From an uncultured Synechococcales cyanobacterium (GTDB taxonomy: Bacteria; Cyanobacteriota; Cyanobacteriia; Thermosynechococcales; Thermosynechococcaceae), in NCBI GenBank assembly GCA_902806435.1, contig CADCWO010000182.1:1-38350 (forward strand): a stretch of 38,350 bases of DNA. The letters run 5' to 3'. Below the pieces are notes generated by a model. It saw only the letters and a list, made by a program, of their open reading frames with translations, did no database searches and was not told the DNA's origin. This document shows positions 25,059-34,492 of the stretch, in pieces (the stretch's first letter is position 1; the number at the start of each line of letters is the position of its first letter). A program made the translations under genes and the position numbers.

Positions 25059-26448
25059 ATGACTTGGGATGACGCCGTAGGTGCAGAAAGGGAAAATCAA
25101 GTTTTAAGTTTTTTAGGAAACTAACGGGTTCTGAGTCATCCAGATGCGGTTCGATCGGCGATTCACCACTTGTCTCACCGGTTGAACTGGTTGCGAACTC
25201 CGAAAAGTTGCGCTCTTTGAGAATCTGCTCTAATAAAGCTTTTAGTTGCAATACACTGTGCTCAGCGCAGAGACACTGGTCTTTCCAATGCTGAACTGCG
25301 GCTTCGTATTCACTGGCCTGTTGCGCCTGCATCAGGATCTGCTCTTGCATTTCCGCAATTTGCTGTTCTAGCTGGTTGATCCGATTTTTGTAGCGATCGC
25401 TCTGGCCTTCCAGTTCTTGGCAAGAGTGTTGCAGTTTTGCTTGCAGCATCAGTTGACTGGAGAACTCTGTTTCCAAAGCTTCAATTTTCGTATGGGCATT
25501 CAGTAAGTTTTTGCTCAGTCCTTGAATCACTTGATTCTTTTCTCGGCCTGGAGCTTGGGTTTTCTGCAGGGCGATCAAAACTTCTTGCTGAGCTGCAAGA
25601 GAGGCTTTCGAACGTTGGAGCTGCAACTCTAGCTCAATAATACTTGCTTGGCGATCGCTCAAATGACCTTGCAAAACTTCTACCTTTTCCTGGGCAGCCC
25701 CAAACTGGTCACTCAAACGACCGGCTAAGCGCTGTGCTAAAGCTTCTTGGGATTCTAGGGTTTGAGTGTGCTGTTGTTGTGCTGCTAGCTGCTCCTGTAG
25801 CTGGTCAATTTGCTGCTCTAGTTGATTTTTGGAAGCTTGCGCTTCTGCCTGTTCTTGATCGAGTTGAACCCTGAGCTGTTCTAGCTCGCCTTGGCGGACT
25901 TGAGCGGTATTTTGGACTTCTAACAAGACAGCCTCTAACGCAAGCTGTTGCTGGTTGACCTCACTAAACTGTGTACCCAGTGCCTCTGTTTCAGCTAACT
26001 GCGTCTTGAGAGCGGTGATTGCTTGCTGTTGAATGTGAGAAATTTCCTCCGTAGCCGCCAGTTGATCCTTGAGAAATTCCTGGTTCATCAGCTGCAATTT
26101 CAACTCGTTGATATACCCTTGGCATTGATCTAGTGCTTGCTCTAGATGGTGGATACGTTCAACTTGATTCAATTCGCAGGGTTGCTCCTGATTTAAAGGT
26201 GCTGACAGCACTGACTTTTTGGTTGCGAGCAGTCTAACCGCTGGAGGGTCTGGAGTATCTAGAGACAAGTGTTTAACAGCTGAATGATTGAAAGCTGGTC
26301 CCCAATCTAGTTCCAACTGCTGATCACAGGCATTGTTTGGTTTTGCAGAGACAGCATAATTGTCATGGGAAGTCTCTCCCAGCCTGTGATCTGGGTTTGA
26401 GTAAGAATTATGATTCACTGTGTCAACATGGTCTAAATCTCCTGACAC
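25057..26448 (-). CDS. Long coiled-coil protein, cyanobacterial hypothetical
   Basis: 463 residues. The start is GTG at 26448, supported by AGGAGG seven bases upstream. An N-terminal polar, apparently disordered stretch of about 95 residues is followed by a nearly continuous coiled coil from about 98 to 410 (for example HHLEQALDQCQGYINELKLQ and QIDQLQEQLAAQQQHTQ) and a Ser/Glu-rich tail ending LDFPFLHLRRHPKS. There is no membrane segment or enzyme motif. Such proteins often act as scaffolds or in cell-envelope or division organisation, but nothing here proves that. It lies downstream of the DUF5340-like gene on the same strand, with a 266-base gap, so it probably has its own promoter. Confidence 0.75.
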   Translation of the reverse strand: MSGDLDHVDTVNHNSYSNPDHRLGETSHDNYAVSAKPNNACDQQLELDWGPAFNHSAVKHLSLDTPDPPAVRLLATKKSVLSAPLNQEQPCELNQVERIHHLEQALDQCQGYINELKLQLMNQEFLKDQLAATEEISHIQQQAITALKTQLAETEALGTQFSEVNQQQLALEAVLLEVQNTAQVRQGELEQLRVQLDQEQAEAQASKNQLEQQIDQLQEQLAAQQQHTQTLESQEALAQRLAGRLSDQFGAAQEKVEVLQGHLSDRQASIIELELQLQRSKASLAAQQEVLIALQKTQAPGREKNQVIQGLSKNLLNAHTKIEALETEFSSQLMLQAKLQHSCQELEGQSDRYKNRINQLEQQIAEMQEQILMQAQQASEYEAAVQHWKDQCLCAEHSVLQLKALLEQILKERNFSEFATSSTGETSGESPIEPHLDDSEPVSFLKNLKLDFPFLHLRRHPKS

Positions 26449-26714
26449 AGGGAGCCTCCTGAAACACTCTATCTCGTGGTTGCTGTATGACTTTTAAGCT
26501 TAGTTCAGATAAAAAATCTATATCGTTATCCCAGCTTACGAAAGTCTCCATTGCAGAATACGTACAGCTTACTGTGTCCCTAAAACTATCACAGCTATCG
26601 AAAAATAGGAAAGGTTAGTCGTCGAAGCGCTCAGTAACTAGCAATTGTTTTGCTTGTACACCAGCTTACTATTGCATTGAACCAAGGAGCCTTAACACTT
26701 CTAGCTGATTGCTG

Positions 26715-27011
26715 TCACAAGCCAGAGGTATTTCCATTAAGTACATCGTTCTGGGGCAGCGGGCCGGTGACAAGCCCATTGGTTGTGCTAGATGCATTAA
26801 GGGACCAACGGTACTCAATTGGCAGGTGGGCTTGGGTACAGCTTGATTCGAGTTGTTTTTGCTGAGCTAAAGCCTTGCGCAGGTTAATCACAATCTGTTG
26901 TACCTGCTCGTGCAGCGGCGAGTTGTGAGTTAAAGCAGGTAGAGTCTGCCGCTCTAGTAACTGTAAGAGCAGCTCGTAATGAATATGCGAGGGAAGGGGA
27001 AGGGATGACAT
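26715..27011 (-). CDS. Small DUF5340-like cyanobacterial protein
   Basis: 98 residues beginning MSSLPLPSHIHYELLLQLLE, then RQTLPALTHNSPLHEQVQQI and VINLRKALAQQKQLE. The IHYELLLQLLERQT start followed by a short helix is how I remember the cyanobacterial DUF5340 family, a small uncharacterised soluble protein. The C-terminal 40 residues are low in order. It lies 30 bases downstream of trpC on the same strand and may be cotranscribed. Function unknown. The assignment rests on memory of the N-terminal pattern. Confidence 0.65.
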   Translation of the reverse strand: MSSLPLPSHIHYELLLQLLERQTLPALTHNSPLHEQVQQIVINLRKALAQQKQLESSCTQAHLPIEYRWSLNASSTTNGLVTGPLPQNDVLNGNTSGL

Positions 27012-27041
27012 GAACAGACTAGGTAGGTTGGAGGAACAGGG

Positions 27042-27971
27042 TCAACCCCTAAAAAGTGATGCGATTTTATATTTCATACGCTCAGTTTCGCTGGTTAATC
27101 CATCATTGGGGTGATCAACGGAGCTAGAGTGCTGCACCAAGGATTCTCCAATCAAGACGGCATCAGCTCCGGCTGCCGCTACTAACTCAATATCGCTAGC
27201 AGTGTGTAACCCAGACTCACTTACCACTAAGATGCCCTGTTTCTGAAACAAACTTGCCTGTGACGCCATGATTTGGCAAGTCGTCTGTAAATCAACAGAA
27301 AAGTCCTCTAGGTTCCGGTTATTGATTCCGACCAGAGTAACGTTCATTAAGGCTAGTACTCGTTCTAGCTCAGCAGCAGTATGAACTTCAATTAGCGGGC
27401 TCATGCCCAGCAGAGTGGCAATCTTGATAAAGTATTGCAAGTCTTTGTCGCAGAGGATAGCAGCAATTAATAAAACGGCATCGGCACCGTTCAACCGCGC
27501 CAGGTACATCTGGTAAGGATAGAGAATAAAATCTTTACACAGCAGCGGCAGATCGACCTGCTGGCGAATCTGCGCCAGGTACTCAAAGCTACCCTGAAAG
27601 AACTTTTGGTCGGTTAATACGGATAAACAGGTCGCCCCCCCTGATGCATAGGCTCTAGCAATCGCCACCGGATCGAAGTCTGGTCGCAGCATCCCTCGGC
27701 TGGGGGAGGCTTTTTTTACTTCTGCAATTAGAGCGGGTCGAGTCTTACCCTGTTGCAGGGCCGCCACGAAATTGCGGGGTGGCGGGGCATTTCTTACCTG
27801 GTGCTGCAACTCAATTAGAGGTAGACGCTCCCGCATTTGGGCTACTTCTATCTCTTTATGCCAAACAATTTCTTCTAATATGTGGCGGGGGGCAGCGTCA
27901 ACCGCCGGAATCTGGTAGCGCAACTCTTGCACTGCTACGGCGGGGTTAGGAGGACGACGACGAATTTGCAT
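27042..27971 (-). CDS. trpC: Indole-3-glycerol phosphate synthase
   Basis: Closes the indole ring from CdRP in tryptophan synthesis. A 309-residue TIM barrel with a cyanobacterial N-terminal extension. Catalytic and phosphate-binding elements are all visible: [14 protein letters not shown], the lysine in [11 protein letters not shown], the lysine in LLCKDFI, the glutamate in [17 protein letters not shown], the serine in SESGLH, and [11 protein letters not shown]. It is monofunctional (no fused TrpF). It starts at ATG 27971, 20 bases after the lpdA stop, so an lpdA-trpC transcript is likely; no other trp genes are in view, as is usual for dispersed cyanobacterial trp genes. Confidence 0.95.
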   Translation of the reverse strand: MQIRRRPPNPAVAVQELRYQIPAVDAAPRHILEEIVWHKEIEVAQMRERLPLIELQHQVRNAPPPRNFVAALQQGKTRPALIAEVKKASPSRGMLRPDFDPVAIARAYASGGATCLSVLTDQKFFQGSFEYLAQIRQQVDLPLLCKDFILYPYQMYLARLNGADAVLLIAAILCDKDLQYFIKIATLLGMSPLIEVHTAAELERVLALMNVTLVGINNRNLEDFSVDLQTTCQIMASQASLFQKQGILVVSESGLHTASDIELVAAAGADAVLIGESLVQHSSSVDHPNDGLTSETERMKYKIASLFRG

Positions 27972-27991
27972 GGGATTAACGAAAAGGGTGA

Positions 27992-29425
27992 TCAGTGAAC
28001 AGCAGCAGCCCGTTTGTAGGCTTCATCCAGTACTTCCGACAGGGTGGGATGGGTGTGGACCAAGAATGCCAGATCATGGACGGAGCTACCTTGGGCGATC
28101 GCATTTGAGGCTTCATGAATTAAGTCCGCAGCATGGTAGCCAAAGATGTGAACTCCCAGAACTTCCCCAGTATCTTGGCGATAAATCACCTTTGCCAGCC
28201 CATCGGTTTCAACTTCAGCTAGGGCTTTGGAGTTGCCCTTGAAGTAGGTGCGAACAATACCCAGTTCAAACCCTTGCTCTTGGGCCAGAGCTTTAGCCGC
28301 CGGCTCTGTCAGACCAACAAAGCTGATCTCCGGGTGGGTAAAGGCCGCAGCGGGGATACTTTGGTAGTTGATTTGACGTTCGCGACCACAGATATTTTCC
28401 ACAGCGGCAACTCCTTGAGCGGAGGCGGCATGGGCTAGCATCACTTTGCCCGTGGCATCACCAATCGCCCAGAGGTGGGGCACAACTTCCCCTTGACTTA
28501 AAACTGCCATCTGCTCGTTGATCACAATAAATCCACGCTGATCCGTTTCCACACCCACGGCGTCTAAACCCAAGTTTTTCGTGGCAGGAACGCGTCCCGT
28601 TGCAACCAGGCAGGCATCCACTTCCAGCACCTCAACCACTTCTTTGGTCTTGGTATCGGCTAACTCAATCACCACCGGGGAGCCAGGAGTAACCTTCTTC
28701 GCTAGCACCCCAACTTTGGTTTCAATATCCCGTGGGGCAATCAGGACTCGCTGTGCCTGTTTGGCGATATCCGGATCAAAGGTTGGCATCAGTTGATCCA
28801 ATGCCTCAATCATCGTGATTTCGCAACCCAAAGCGGAGTAGACATCGGAAAATTCCAGGCCAATATAGCCACTGCCAATAATCGCCACCCAAGGAGGAAG
28901 GGACGCTAGTCTTACTGCTTGGTCGCTGGTGAACACGGTCTTGCCATCGACTTCAATGCCAGGTGGGACCCAGGGGATAGAACCGCTAGCAATCATAATG
29001 TCTTGGGCGGTGACCGTTTTCTCACCCTCTGCCATTGCCACAGTAACTTTTTGTGGAGCAACCACTTTCCCCCAGCCGTTTAGCACATCCACACCCAGGC
29101 GTTTCAGGCTGTTAGTCAAGTCCCCCCGGATTTTATTCACAAGGTTGTCAGCATGGGCAGCAATTTGCTCCCGGTCAAAGTTGACTTCACCCAGTTGAAT
29201 TCCCAGGGCCTGAAGATGCTCTTGCATTTTCAGCTCTCGTACCCTTCCAGTCGCAGCCAGTAAGGCTTTAGAAGGCACACATCCTCGGTTAACGCAGGTG
29301 CCCCCCATCTCCGTGGCCTCTACGATCGCGGTCTTCAGGCCACAGTTCACCGCATGCAGGGCCGCACCGTGTCCGCCAACACCAGCGCCGATAATCACCA
29401 GATCGTAATCAAATTCCTGACTCAC
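27992..29425 (-). CDS. lpdA: Dihydrolipoyl dehydrogenase (E3)
   Basis: The flavoprotein E3 that reoxidises dihydrolipoamide in the pyruvate dehydrogenase complex and the glycine cleavage system. The 477-residue chain shows FAD binding [16 protein letters not shown], the redox-active disulfide C44-C49 in [13 protein letters not shown], the NAD-binding [11 protein letters not shown], the second FAD motif [18 protein letters not shown], and the C-terminal interface dyad HTHPTLSE. All catalytic features are intact. ATG 29425 is preceded by an AGGAGG-like sequence (GGAGGGC on the minus strand). It probably leads a transcript that continues into trpC. Confidence 0.96.
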   Translation of the reverse strand: MSQEFDYDLVIIGAGVGGHGAALHAVNCGLKTAIVEATEMGGTCVNRGCVPSKALLAATGRVRELKMQEHLQALGIQLGEVNFDREQIAAHADNLVNKIRGDLTNSLKRLGVDVLNGWGKVVAPQKVTVAMAEGEKTVTAQDIMIASGSIPWVPPGIEVDGKTVFTSDQAVRLASLPPWVAIIGSGYIGLEFSDVYSALGCEITMIEALDQLMPTFDPDIAKQAQRVLIAPRDIETKVGVLAKKVTPGSPVVIELADTKTKEVVEVLEVDACLVATGRVPATKNLGLDAVGVETDQRGFIVINEQMAVLSQGEVVPHLWAIGDATGKVMLAHAASAQGVAAVENICGRERQINYQSIPAAAFTHPEISFVGLTEPAAKALAQEQGFELGIVRTYFKGNSKALAEVETDGLAKVIYRQDTGEVLGVHIFGYHAADLIHEASNAIAQGSSVHDLAFLVHTHPTLSEVLDEAYKRAAAVH

Positions 29426-30081
29426 ATTGCCCTCCTGAACTGCATCCCATTCATATTCTCAACTGGACTAGGGACCTTCGACAAGCGCTACATCCTGGTG
29501 CAAACCAAGTAGGGCTCTATCAAAACGCACGTGGTTGAGTATCCTAATTCCTAAAGTCTAATTCTTAACTATTCTGTTCATTGGTAACGTTGCCTATTAG
29601 ATAGCCTTGGAGCAGGGGAAGAAACCTGGAATGCCCGTCTATGCCTTCATTGGTCGAGCTATATTCTAAGGTCCAGATTGCCCAGCCTCGCATTGTCGCT
29701 TCGCCCCTAATCTGTTGAAGGTAGAACCAAAAGCGTGAAAAGTTGGGCTTAGCAGAGTCTAAAATAGAGGGCTCTAGCAGCTCGAGGATTTTGGATTTCA
29801 GGCTGTTGAACCTTTATCTATTATGCGATTGCAATCAACCGAACATTCATAAGTTTAGTGGTTTGATGGCCAGGCAGAAAGTATTCTCTTACCAGCAGCA
29901 ACTGATAAGGCTGTGATCAGCATTTTAGCTAGTCATCACTTTAGTGATCTAGCCAAAACGATGACTAGAGATGCAGGGGATTTTTGAATTGCTTGTGGAG
30001 TTTGAGGCTGTCATGCCGCTGATTGTAGCCAAGACAACAGGTCATTCCTATCAAGGACATAGATAGCCTTGTCAGGTAGAT
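29426..30081. other. Intergenic region with competing inverted repeats
   Basis: 656 bases between lpdA and the TrmH gene with no recognisable protein or tRNA. The one structured part is 29928-29968. ATCAC-TTTA-GTGAT with flanking GCTAG/CTAGC forms one hairpin; CTAGTCATC (29929-29937) can alternatively pair with GATGACTAG (29960-29968). Transcription across it is unproven. Confidence 0.4.
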
Positions 30082-30861
30082 CTAGGCTTTTGTAGTCCTT
30101 TGGCGCTGGGCTTCGTAGAGGATTAAAGCCGCCGAGATCGCCACGTTCAACGACTCCACGCCCTGGCGCAGGGGAATCGTCACCTGCTGGTCTGCTAACC
30201 GGATTAACCGGGAGGATAAACCCGCGCCCTCATTGCCTAGCAAAATCAAGGTGGGGGAACGCAGATCTAAGTCCCAGTAGGTTAAGGGGGCTGCGGGTTG
30301 GGTCGCAACAATTTGCATACCCTGGTCCTTGTATCGTTGAATTTCAGTTTCCAGATCGAGACTGAGCGCGATCGGTAAGCGGAACCACTGACCGGCAGAA
30401 GCCCGTAGCACCTTTGGATGCTCTAGATCAACACTGTCATCGCTCAGGACTATCCCCTCCCCCCCAGCGGCAGCTGTCGTACGGATAATCGTGCCTAAGT
30501 TGCCGGGGTCCTGCACGGTTTCTAAAACCAATCCCAAACTGCTCAAATTGACCAAGCGCTGCCGGGAGCAAGCAGTGGCAACAACCCCATCGGGGTGCAC
30601 GGTTGTAGCGATTGCCTGAAGCACATTCGGGCTGACTAATTCCAGTCGTTGCGCCAGAAAGCTTGCTTGCTGCAACAGGGATGGATATTTTTGTTGCCAG
30701 GCTAGGGTATAGCAAACAGTGCTTAAGGGCCACTGGGTTGCACAGGCTTCGGCCAGTAGATGGGTACCTTCCAACAAAAACAGTTGTTGTTCAACCCGGC
30801 TTTTCGAGCGATGTAACTTACGAATTTGCTTGACTAGAGGGTTTGCAAGGCTAGTCAGCAT
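30082..30861 (-). CDS. TrmH/SpoU-family RNA 2'-O-methyltransferase
   Basis: A SAM-dependent ribose methyltransferase with the trefoil-knot SPOUT fold. The 259 residues include an N-terminal RNA-binding domain (LTSLANPLVKQIRKLHRSKS, LFLLEGTHLL) and the three SpoU motifs: QDPGNLGTIIRT, LLGNEGAGLS and IPLRQGVESLNVAISAALIL. The architecture with an N-terminal substrate-binding domain fits rRNA (RlmB/TsnR-like) methyltransferases; the target nucleotide is not predictable here. The longest frame starts with GTG at 30867, but ATG at 30861 (MLTSLANP) fits the family. The gene begins 24 bases downstream of tRNA-Leu(CAG) on the same strand, suggesting readthrough from the tRNA promoter. Confidence 0.9.
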   Translation of the reverse strand: MLTSLANPLVKQIRKLHRSKSRVEQQLFLLEGTHLLAEACATQWPLSTVCYTLAWQQKYPSLLQQASFLAQRLELVSPNVLQAIATTVHPDGVVATACSRQRLVNLSSLGLVLETVQDPGNLGTIIRTTAAAGGEGIVLSDDSVDLEHPKVLRASAGQWFRLPIALSLDLETEIQRYKDQGMQIVATQPAAPLTYWDLDLRSPTLILLGNEGAGLSSRLIRLADQQVTIPLRQGVESLNVAISAALILYEAQRQRTTKA

Positions 30862-30885
30862 TGGCACTCAATCAAAATTACAAGA

Positions 30886-30969
30886 TGCGGAACCGGGGAC
30901 TTGAACCCCGAAGTCCTTGCGGACACTAGAACCTGAATCTAGCGCGTCTACCAATTCCGCCAGTTCCGC
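30886..30969 (-). tRNA. tRNA-Leu(CAG)
   Basis: 84 nucleotides with a class II long variable arm (TGTCCGCAAGGACT). Acceptor GCGGAAC pairs with GTTCCGC; the anticodon stem CTAGA/TCTAG encloses loop TTCAGGT, giving anticodon CAG (reads CUG). The T-loop is GTTCAAGTC. CCA is not encoded. Confidence 0.95.
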
Positions 30970-31196
30970 CTACAGCAGTTAGGGCTGCGGTCTATAATCA
31001 TCTAGCAATTCCAATTATCCGTCAACTATGTACCAATCAGCAACGTCAGGAAGTGTATAAAGGTAAAGTACAACACGTTCATTAAGTCTATCGAAGGGCA
31101 TTCTCGAAACTGAGAATCTAGCGATAGAATCTATAACACTTCATTCCTGCTGAATTTAGTTCATCGGAGGACAGAAAGATTACTCTCCCCTTAAGC

Positions 31197-32480
31197 TTGA
31201 CTAACACCGGTTCTTCGCCCCAACCCAGTGAATCGGTACTGAATGTCTGGGGTGGAGCGCCCCTACAGGGACATTCCACAATTAGCGGTGCTAAAAACTC
31301 CGCCTTAGCACTAATGGCGGGAGCCTTGCTCTGCTCTGGAGAATGTCGACTGCGTAACGTTCCTTCCCTGGCAGATATCAGCCGCATGGGCAAGGTGTTG
31401 TCGGCTTTGGGCGTAAAGTTGAAGCAAGATGGCGATGCCTTAGAGATTGATGCCAGCCATATTAGTCACTCCAGAGCCCCTTACGATTTGGTGAGTCAGT
31501 TGCGGGCCAGCTTCTTTGTGATTGGCCCCTTGCTGGCTCGGTTGGGGGTTGCCCGCGTTCCTTTACCAGGAGGTTGCGCGATCGGAGCAAGGCCTGTTGA
31601 TCTGCATGTCCGGGGCCTGCAAGCCATGGGAGCGGATGTGCAAAATGAACATGGCGTGATCTTGGCTTATGCCCACAAGCTGAAGGGAGCCAGAATCTAC
31701 TTGGATTGTCCTAGCGTAGGGGCAACAGAAACCCTGATGATGGCGGCGACGCTGGCTGAGGGAGAGACAATTATTGAAAATGCTGCCCAAGAACCTGAAG
31801 TTGTCGATCTGGCTAACTTTTGCATAGCAATGGGTGCGCAGATCCAGGGGGCCGGAACCAACACGATTGTTGTTTCTGGGGTATCTCAGCTCCATAGCGC
31901 AGATTATTCGATCATTCCCGATCGCATTGAAGCCGGGACGCTGCTGATTGCAGGCGCAATCACCCGCTCCGAAATTAGCCTCTCTCCTGTTGTACCTGAG
32001 CATCTAACCGCTGTCATTTCTAAACTACAAGCGATTGGGGTAGATGTCATTCTAGACGCCCCTAACTGTTTAAGGATTGTGCCCAGCCGACCCTATACAG
32101 GTACAGATATTGAAACTTATTTTTATCCCGGTTTCCCAACCGACATGCAAGCGTTGTTCATGCCTTTGCTAGCCCTGAGCGAGGGTGTCAGTGTAATCAC
32201 AGAAACAGTCTTTGAAAAGCGGCTGGGTCATGTGCCGGAATTGATCCGGATGGGAGCAGATATTCAAATTAAAGGTAACCATGCGATTGTCCGGGGTGTA
32301 CCCCAGTTATCTGGGGCACCTGTCGTCGCCACAGACTTGCGGGCTTCTGCGGCGCTGGTTGTAGCCGCTTTGGCTGCGGAGGGTAAAACAACGGTTCAGG
32401 GTTTACATCATCTTGACCGGGGCTACGACAGGCTGGAGTTAAAGCTTCAAGGTTTGGGAGCACGTCTAGAACGGGTTTGA
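31197..32480 (+). CDS. murA: UDP-N-acetylglucosamine 1-carboxyvinyltransferase
   Basis: First committed step of peptidoglycan synthesis: transfers enolpyruvate from PEP to UDP-GlcNAc. About 427 residues with the [17 protein letters not shown] start (K33, N34), the catalytic cysteine C127 in [15 protein letters not shown] (the fosfomycin target position), [10 protein letters not shown] and [12 protein letters not shown]. The frame contains no ATG or GTG start. TTG at 31197 is the only conventional alternative but has no ribosome binding site near it. A GGAGG at 31166-31170 sits eight bases before an in-frame ATT at 31179, which would add six residues. I give the TTG coordinate and flag the ATT as a serious alternative. 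It is monocistronic, downstream of the divergent tRNA-Leu. Confidence 0.94.
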   Translation: MTNTGSSPQPSESVLNVWGGAPLQGHSTISGAKNSALALMAGALLCSGECRLRNVPSLADISRMGKVLSALGVKLKQDGDALEIDASHISHSRAPYDLVSQLRASFFVIGPLLARLGVARVPLPGGCAIGARPVDLHVRGLQAMGADVQNEHGVILAYAHKLKGARIYLDCPSVGATETLMMAATLAEGETIIENAAQEPEVVDLANFCIAMGAQIQGAGTNTIVVSGVSQLHSADYSIIPDRIEAGTLLIAGAITRSEISLSPVVPEHLTAVISKLQAIGVDVILDAPNCLRIVPSRPYTGTDIETYFYPGFPTDMQALFMPLLALSEGVSVITETVFEKRLGHVPELIRMGADIQIKGNHAIVRGVPQLSGAPVVATDLRASAALVVAALAAEGKTTVQGLHHLDRGYDRLELKLQGLGARLERV

Positions 32481-32668
32481 TCAGAGTCTCTTACTATTGA
32501 TTTAGTGGCTCACCTATCCCTGGCGGTTTAGGGTTGGACAAATTTCCTGGCTTCTGAGTGTAAAGCACTCGATATACTAAACGTATTACTGGCTATGAGT
32601 GTTGTGGCGATTTGTTTCAGCCCTTGATTTAGCTTGTAGAGTCTTCGGCAGTCCATCCATTCAGTTAC

Positions 32669-33535
32669 ATGTTGTCAAAAACGTTACTAATTGGTCTGAG
32701 GGCAGATCAATTTCGCCATCCGCTTGATTTAGAAGCAACTGCTGCCTTAAAGCAAATGCCAGGCTTAGATGTTGCGGTCCGAAATTTATTAGGACCAGTG
32801 GCCGAACAAGTGTTGTATCTCGACAACATTGCTTCCAGTGTTCTGGTGGGTGAGCAACAACTGCCTCATTTGCATCAGTTATTGCTGGAAGCTTGTCAGG
32901 TTTTGGATCTCGAACCCCCCCAACTTTATGTCCGCCAGCATCCAGCTCCCAATGCTTATACGTTTGCCATGCGTGGTAAGCAGCCGTTTATTGTGATGCA
33001 TACTTCCCTAATTGAGATGCTGAACCCGGCGGAGATTCAAGCGGTGATTGCCCATGAGCTGGGTCATCTCAAATGTGAGCACGGGGTTTACATGACCTTG
33101 GCAAATTTGGTTGTCTTGGCTGCGGGACAGCTGCCGAGGATGGGTGGCTGGATTGCCCAAGGGCTTCAGGCTCAAATGCTGCGCTGGGTGCGTTGTGCAG
33201 AATTTACCTGCGATCGCGCGGCCTTGCTGGTCGCTCAAGACCCCAAAGTTATTGCCTCTGTCCTGATGAAACTGGCAGGTGGCTCACCAAGCTTAGCGCC
33301 TCAACTAAACCTAGAGGCATTTTTAGCCCAGGCAAGATCCTACGATGCGGTGGATGACGAGTTGGGGAAACTACTTAAGCAAGCCCGAACTGCTGAGTTG
33401 ACTCATCCCTTGCCAGTTTTGCGGGCCCGGGAGATTGATCGCTGGGCGAGTAGTCAAGCCTATCAGTCACTCTTCCAGACCTTTACGCACTATAATGGTT
33501 TAGCGGCAACTAAGGGCGGATGGCGGAATTGGTAG
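32669..33535 (+). CDS. M48 family zinc metallopeptidase
   Basis: A 288-residue HtpX/Ste24-like peptidase. The zinc motif HELGH is at H129-H133 (AVIAHELGHLKCEHG), and the third ligand is the glutamate E178 in RCAEFTCDRAA. Other family features are NAYTFAMRGKQPFIV and a hydrophobic helix after the HELGH (MTLANLVVLAAGQLP). Cyanobacterial members are mostly soluble or membrane-associated with unknown substrates. The last six codons and the TAG stop lie within the first 22 bases of tRNA-Leu(CAA), giving the C-terminus KGGWRNW. The core domain ends before that, so activity is probably unaffected by these extra residues. Confidence 0.9.
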   Translation: MLSKTLLIGLRADQFRHPLDLEATAALKQMPGLDVAVRNLLGPVAEQVLYLDNIASSVLVGEQQLPHLHQLLLEACQVLDLEPPQLYVRQHPAPNAYTFAMRGKQPFIVMHTSLIEMLNPAEIQAVIAHELGHLKCEHGVYMTLANLVVLAAGQLPRMGGWIAQGLQAQMLRWVRCAEFTCDRAALLVAQDPKVIASVLMKLAGGSPSLAPQLNLEAFLAQARSYDAVDDELGKLLKQARTAELTHPLPVLRAREIDRWASSQAYQSLFQTFTHYNGLAATKGGWRNW

Positions 33536-33595
33536 ACGCACCACACTCAAAATGTGGCGACTTCGGTCGTGAGAGTTCGAGTCTCTCCCCGCCCA
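33514..33595 (+). tRNA. tRNA-Leu(CAA)
   Basis: 82 nucleotides, class II. Acceptor GGGCGGA pairs with the CCCGCCC region; anticodon stem CCACA/TGTGG around loop CTCAAAA gives anticodon CAA (reads UUG). The long variable arm is CGACTTCGGTCGT and the T-loop GTTCGAGTC. No CCA is encoded. Its 5' end overlaps the M48 peptidase reading frame by 22 bases. Confidence 0.95.
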
Positions 33596-33613
33596 TACTA
33601 AGATACAGCAGCT

Positions 33614-34384
33614 ATGGAAAACTCTTTGCTAGTTGCTCAAATAACTGACCTGCACTTGTTTGCAGAAGTTGATAAGTAGATGTTTGGCTGTACAACGGCT
33701 GACACTTTTCGCTCAGTAATTGAACGTCTAAAACAACTGGAACCGCAACCAGATCTGCTACTGCTGACGGGGGACCTTTCCCAAGATGAAACTACTGCCT
33801 CGTACAAGCAGCTTCAGAATTTGCTTGTTCCCTTGAGCATTCCCGCTTACTGGTTGCCAGGAAATCATGACAGTCTGACTGTGATGGAACCGGTATTAAA
33901 CCAACCGCCAGTTTTCCCTGAAAAAACTTTTTCCGTCGGGGGATGGCAGTTTATCCTTCTCAGCTCTTTAGTACCCGGATGCGTCTATGGTGAGCTTTCG
34001 CAAGCTAGCTTGGCCTGGCTAGAGCAGCAGCTACAACTTAGTACTCAACCGACGCTCGTTAGCCTGCATCATCCCCCTTGTTTCATTCACTCTGAATGGA
34101 TGGATGCGATCGCTCTCAAAAATCCAGCCGAATTTTTGGCTGTTATTGACCACTATCCTCAGGTCAAGCTCGTTGTATTTGGTCATATTCATCAAGCCTT
34201 TGATCAGGAACGCCAGGGTGTGCGTTACTTGGGTTCCCCTTCCACCTGCGTGCAGTTTCAACCTGAAACCCAGGAGTTTGTCATTGATTCAATTCAACCA
34301 GGATTCAGACTTTTAGCGTTATCGCCAGACGGTAGTTACGAAACGAAAATCGAGCGAGTAGGCAGCACTGAATCATTTCACTGA
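33614..34384 (+). pseudogene. CpdA-like metallophosphoesterase interrupted by an in-frame TAG
   Basis: Translation from ATG 33614 gives MENSLLVAQITDLHLFAEVD-K, then TAG (33677-33679), then MFGCTTADTFRSVIERLKQL to the C-terminus with no frameshift. Together this is a class III cyclic-nucleotide phosphodiesterase/calcineurin-like phosphoesterase of normal size (about 256 residues). Metal-site motifs are DLH (D12, H14) before the stop, and GDLSQD, GNHD, LHHPP and GHIHQ after it. TAG is one substitution from CAG. Restart at the ATG directly after the stop (33680) would give 234 residues but lose D12 and H14, two metal ligands, so it would probably be inactive. It is a recent pseudogene unless the stop is read through. 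Confidence 0.8.
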
Positions 34385-34481
34385 TCAGCCGGGACCTAGT
34401 GCTGCTTTGTGCTTGGCGTCTATGAGATTAGTGTTAAACCAGTTGGGGTATAGGGGTGTAAGGGCAGTCAGCTCATCTAGT

Positions 34482-34492
34482 GCTGACACTTC
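34482..34492 (+). repeat. 11-bp target-site duplication, left copy
   Basis: GCTGACACTTC, identical to 35631-35641, borders the IS4-family element. It corresponds to the aldo/keto reductase codons E-V-S-A on the minus strand. Confidence 0.9.

Noticed and set aside
30886-33595. Two tRNA-Leu genes as flanks of an integrated island
   Set aside because: They have different anticodons and orientations, no direct repeat of a tRNA 3' end was found, and murA and the M48 peptidase between them are normal chromosomal genes.
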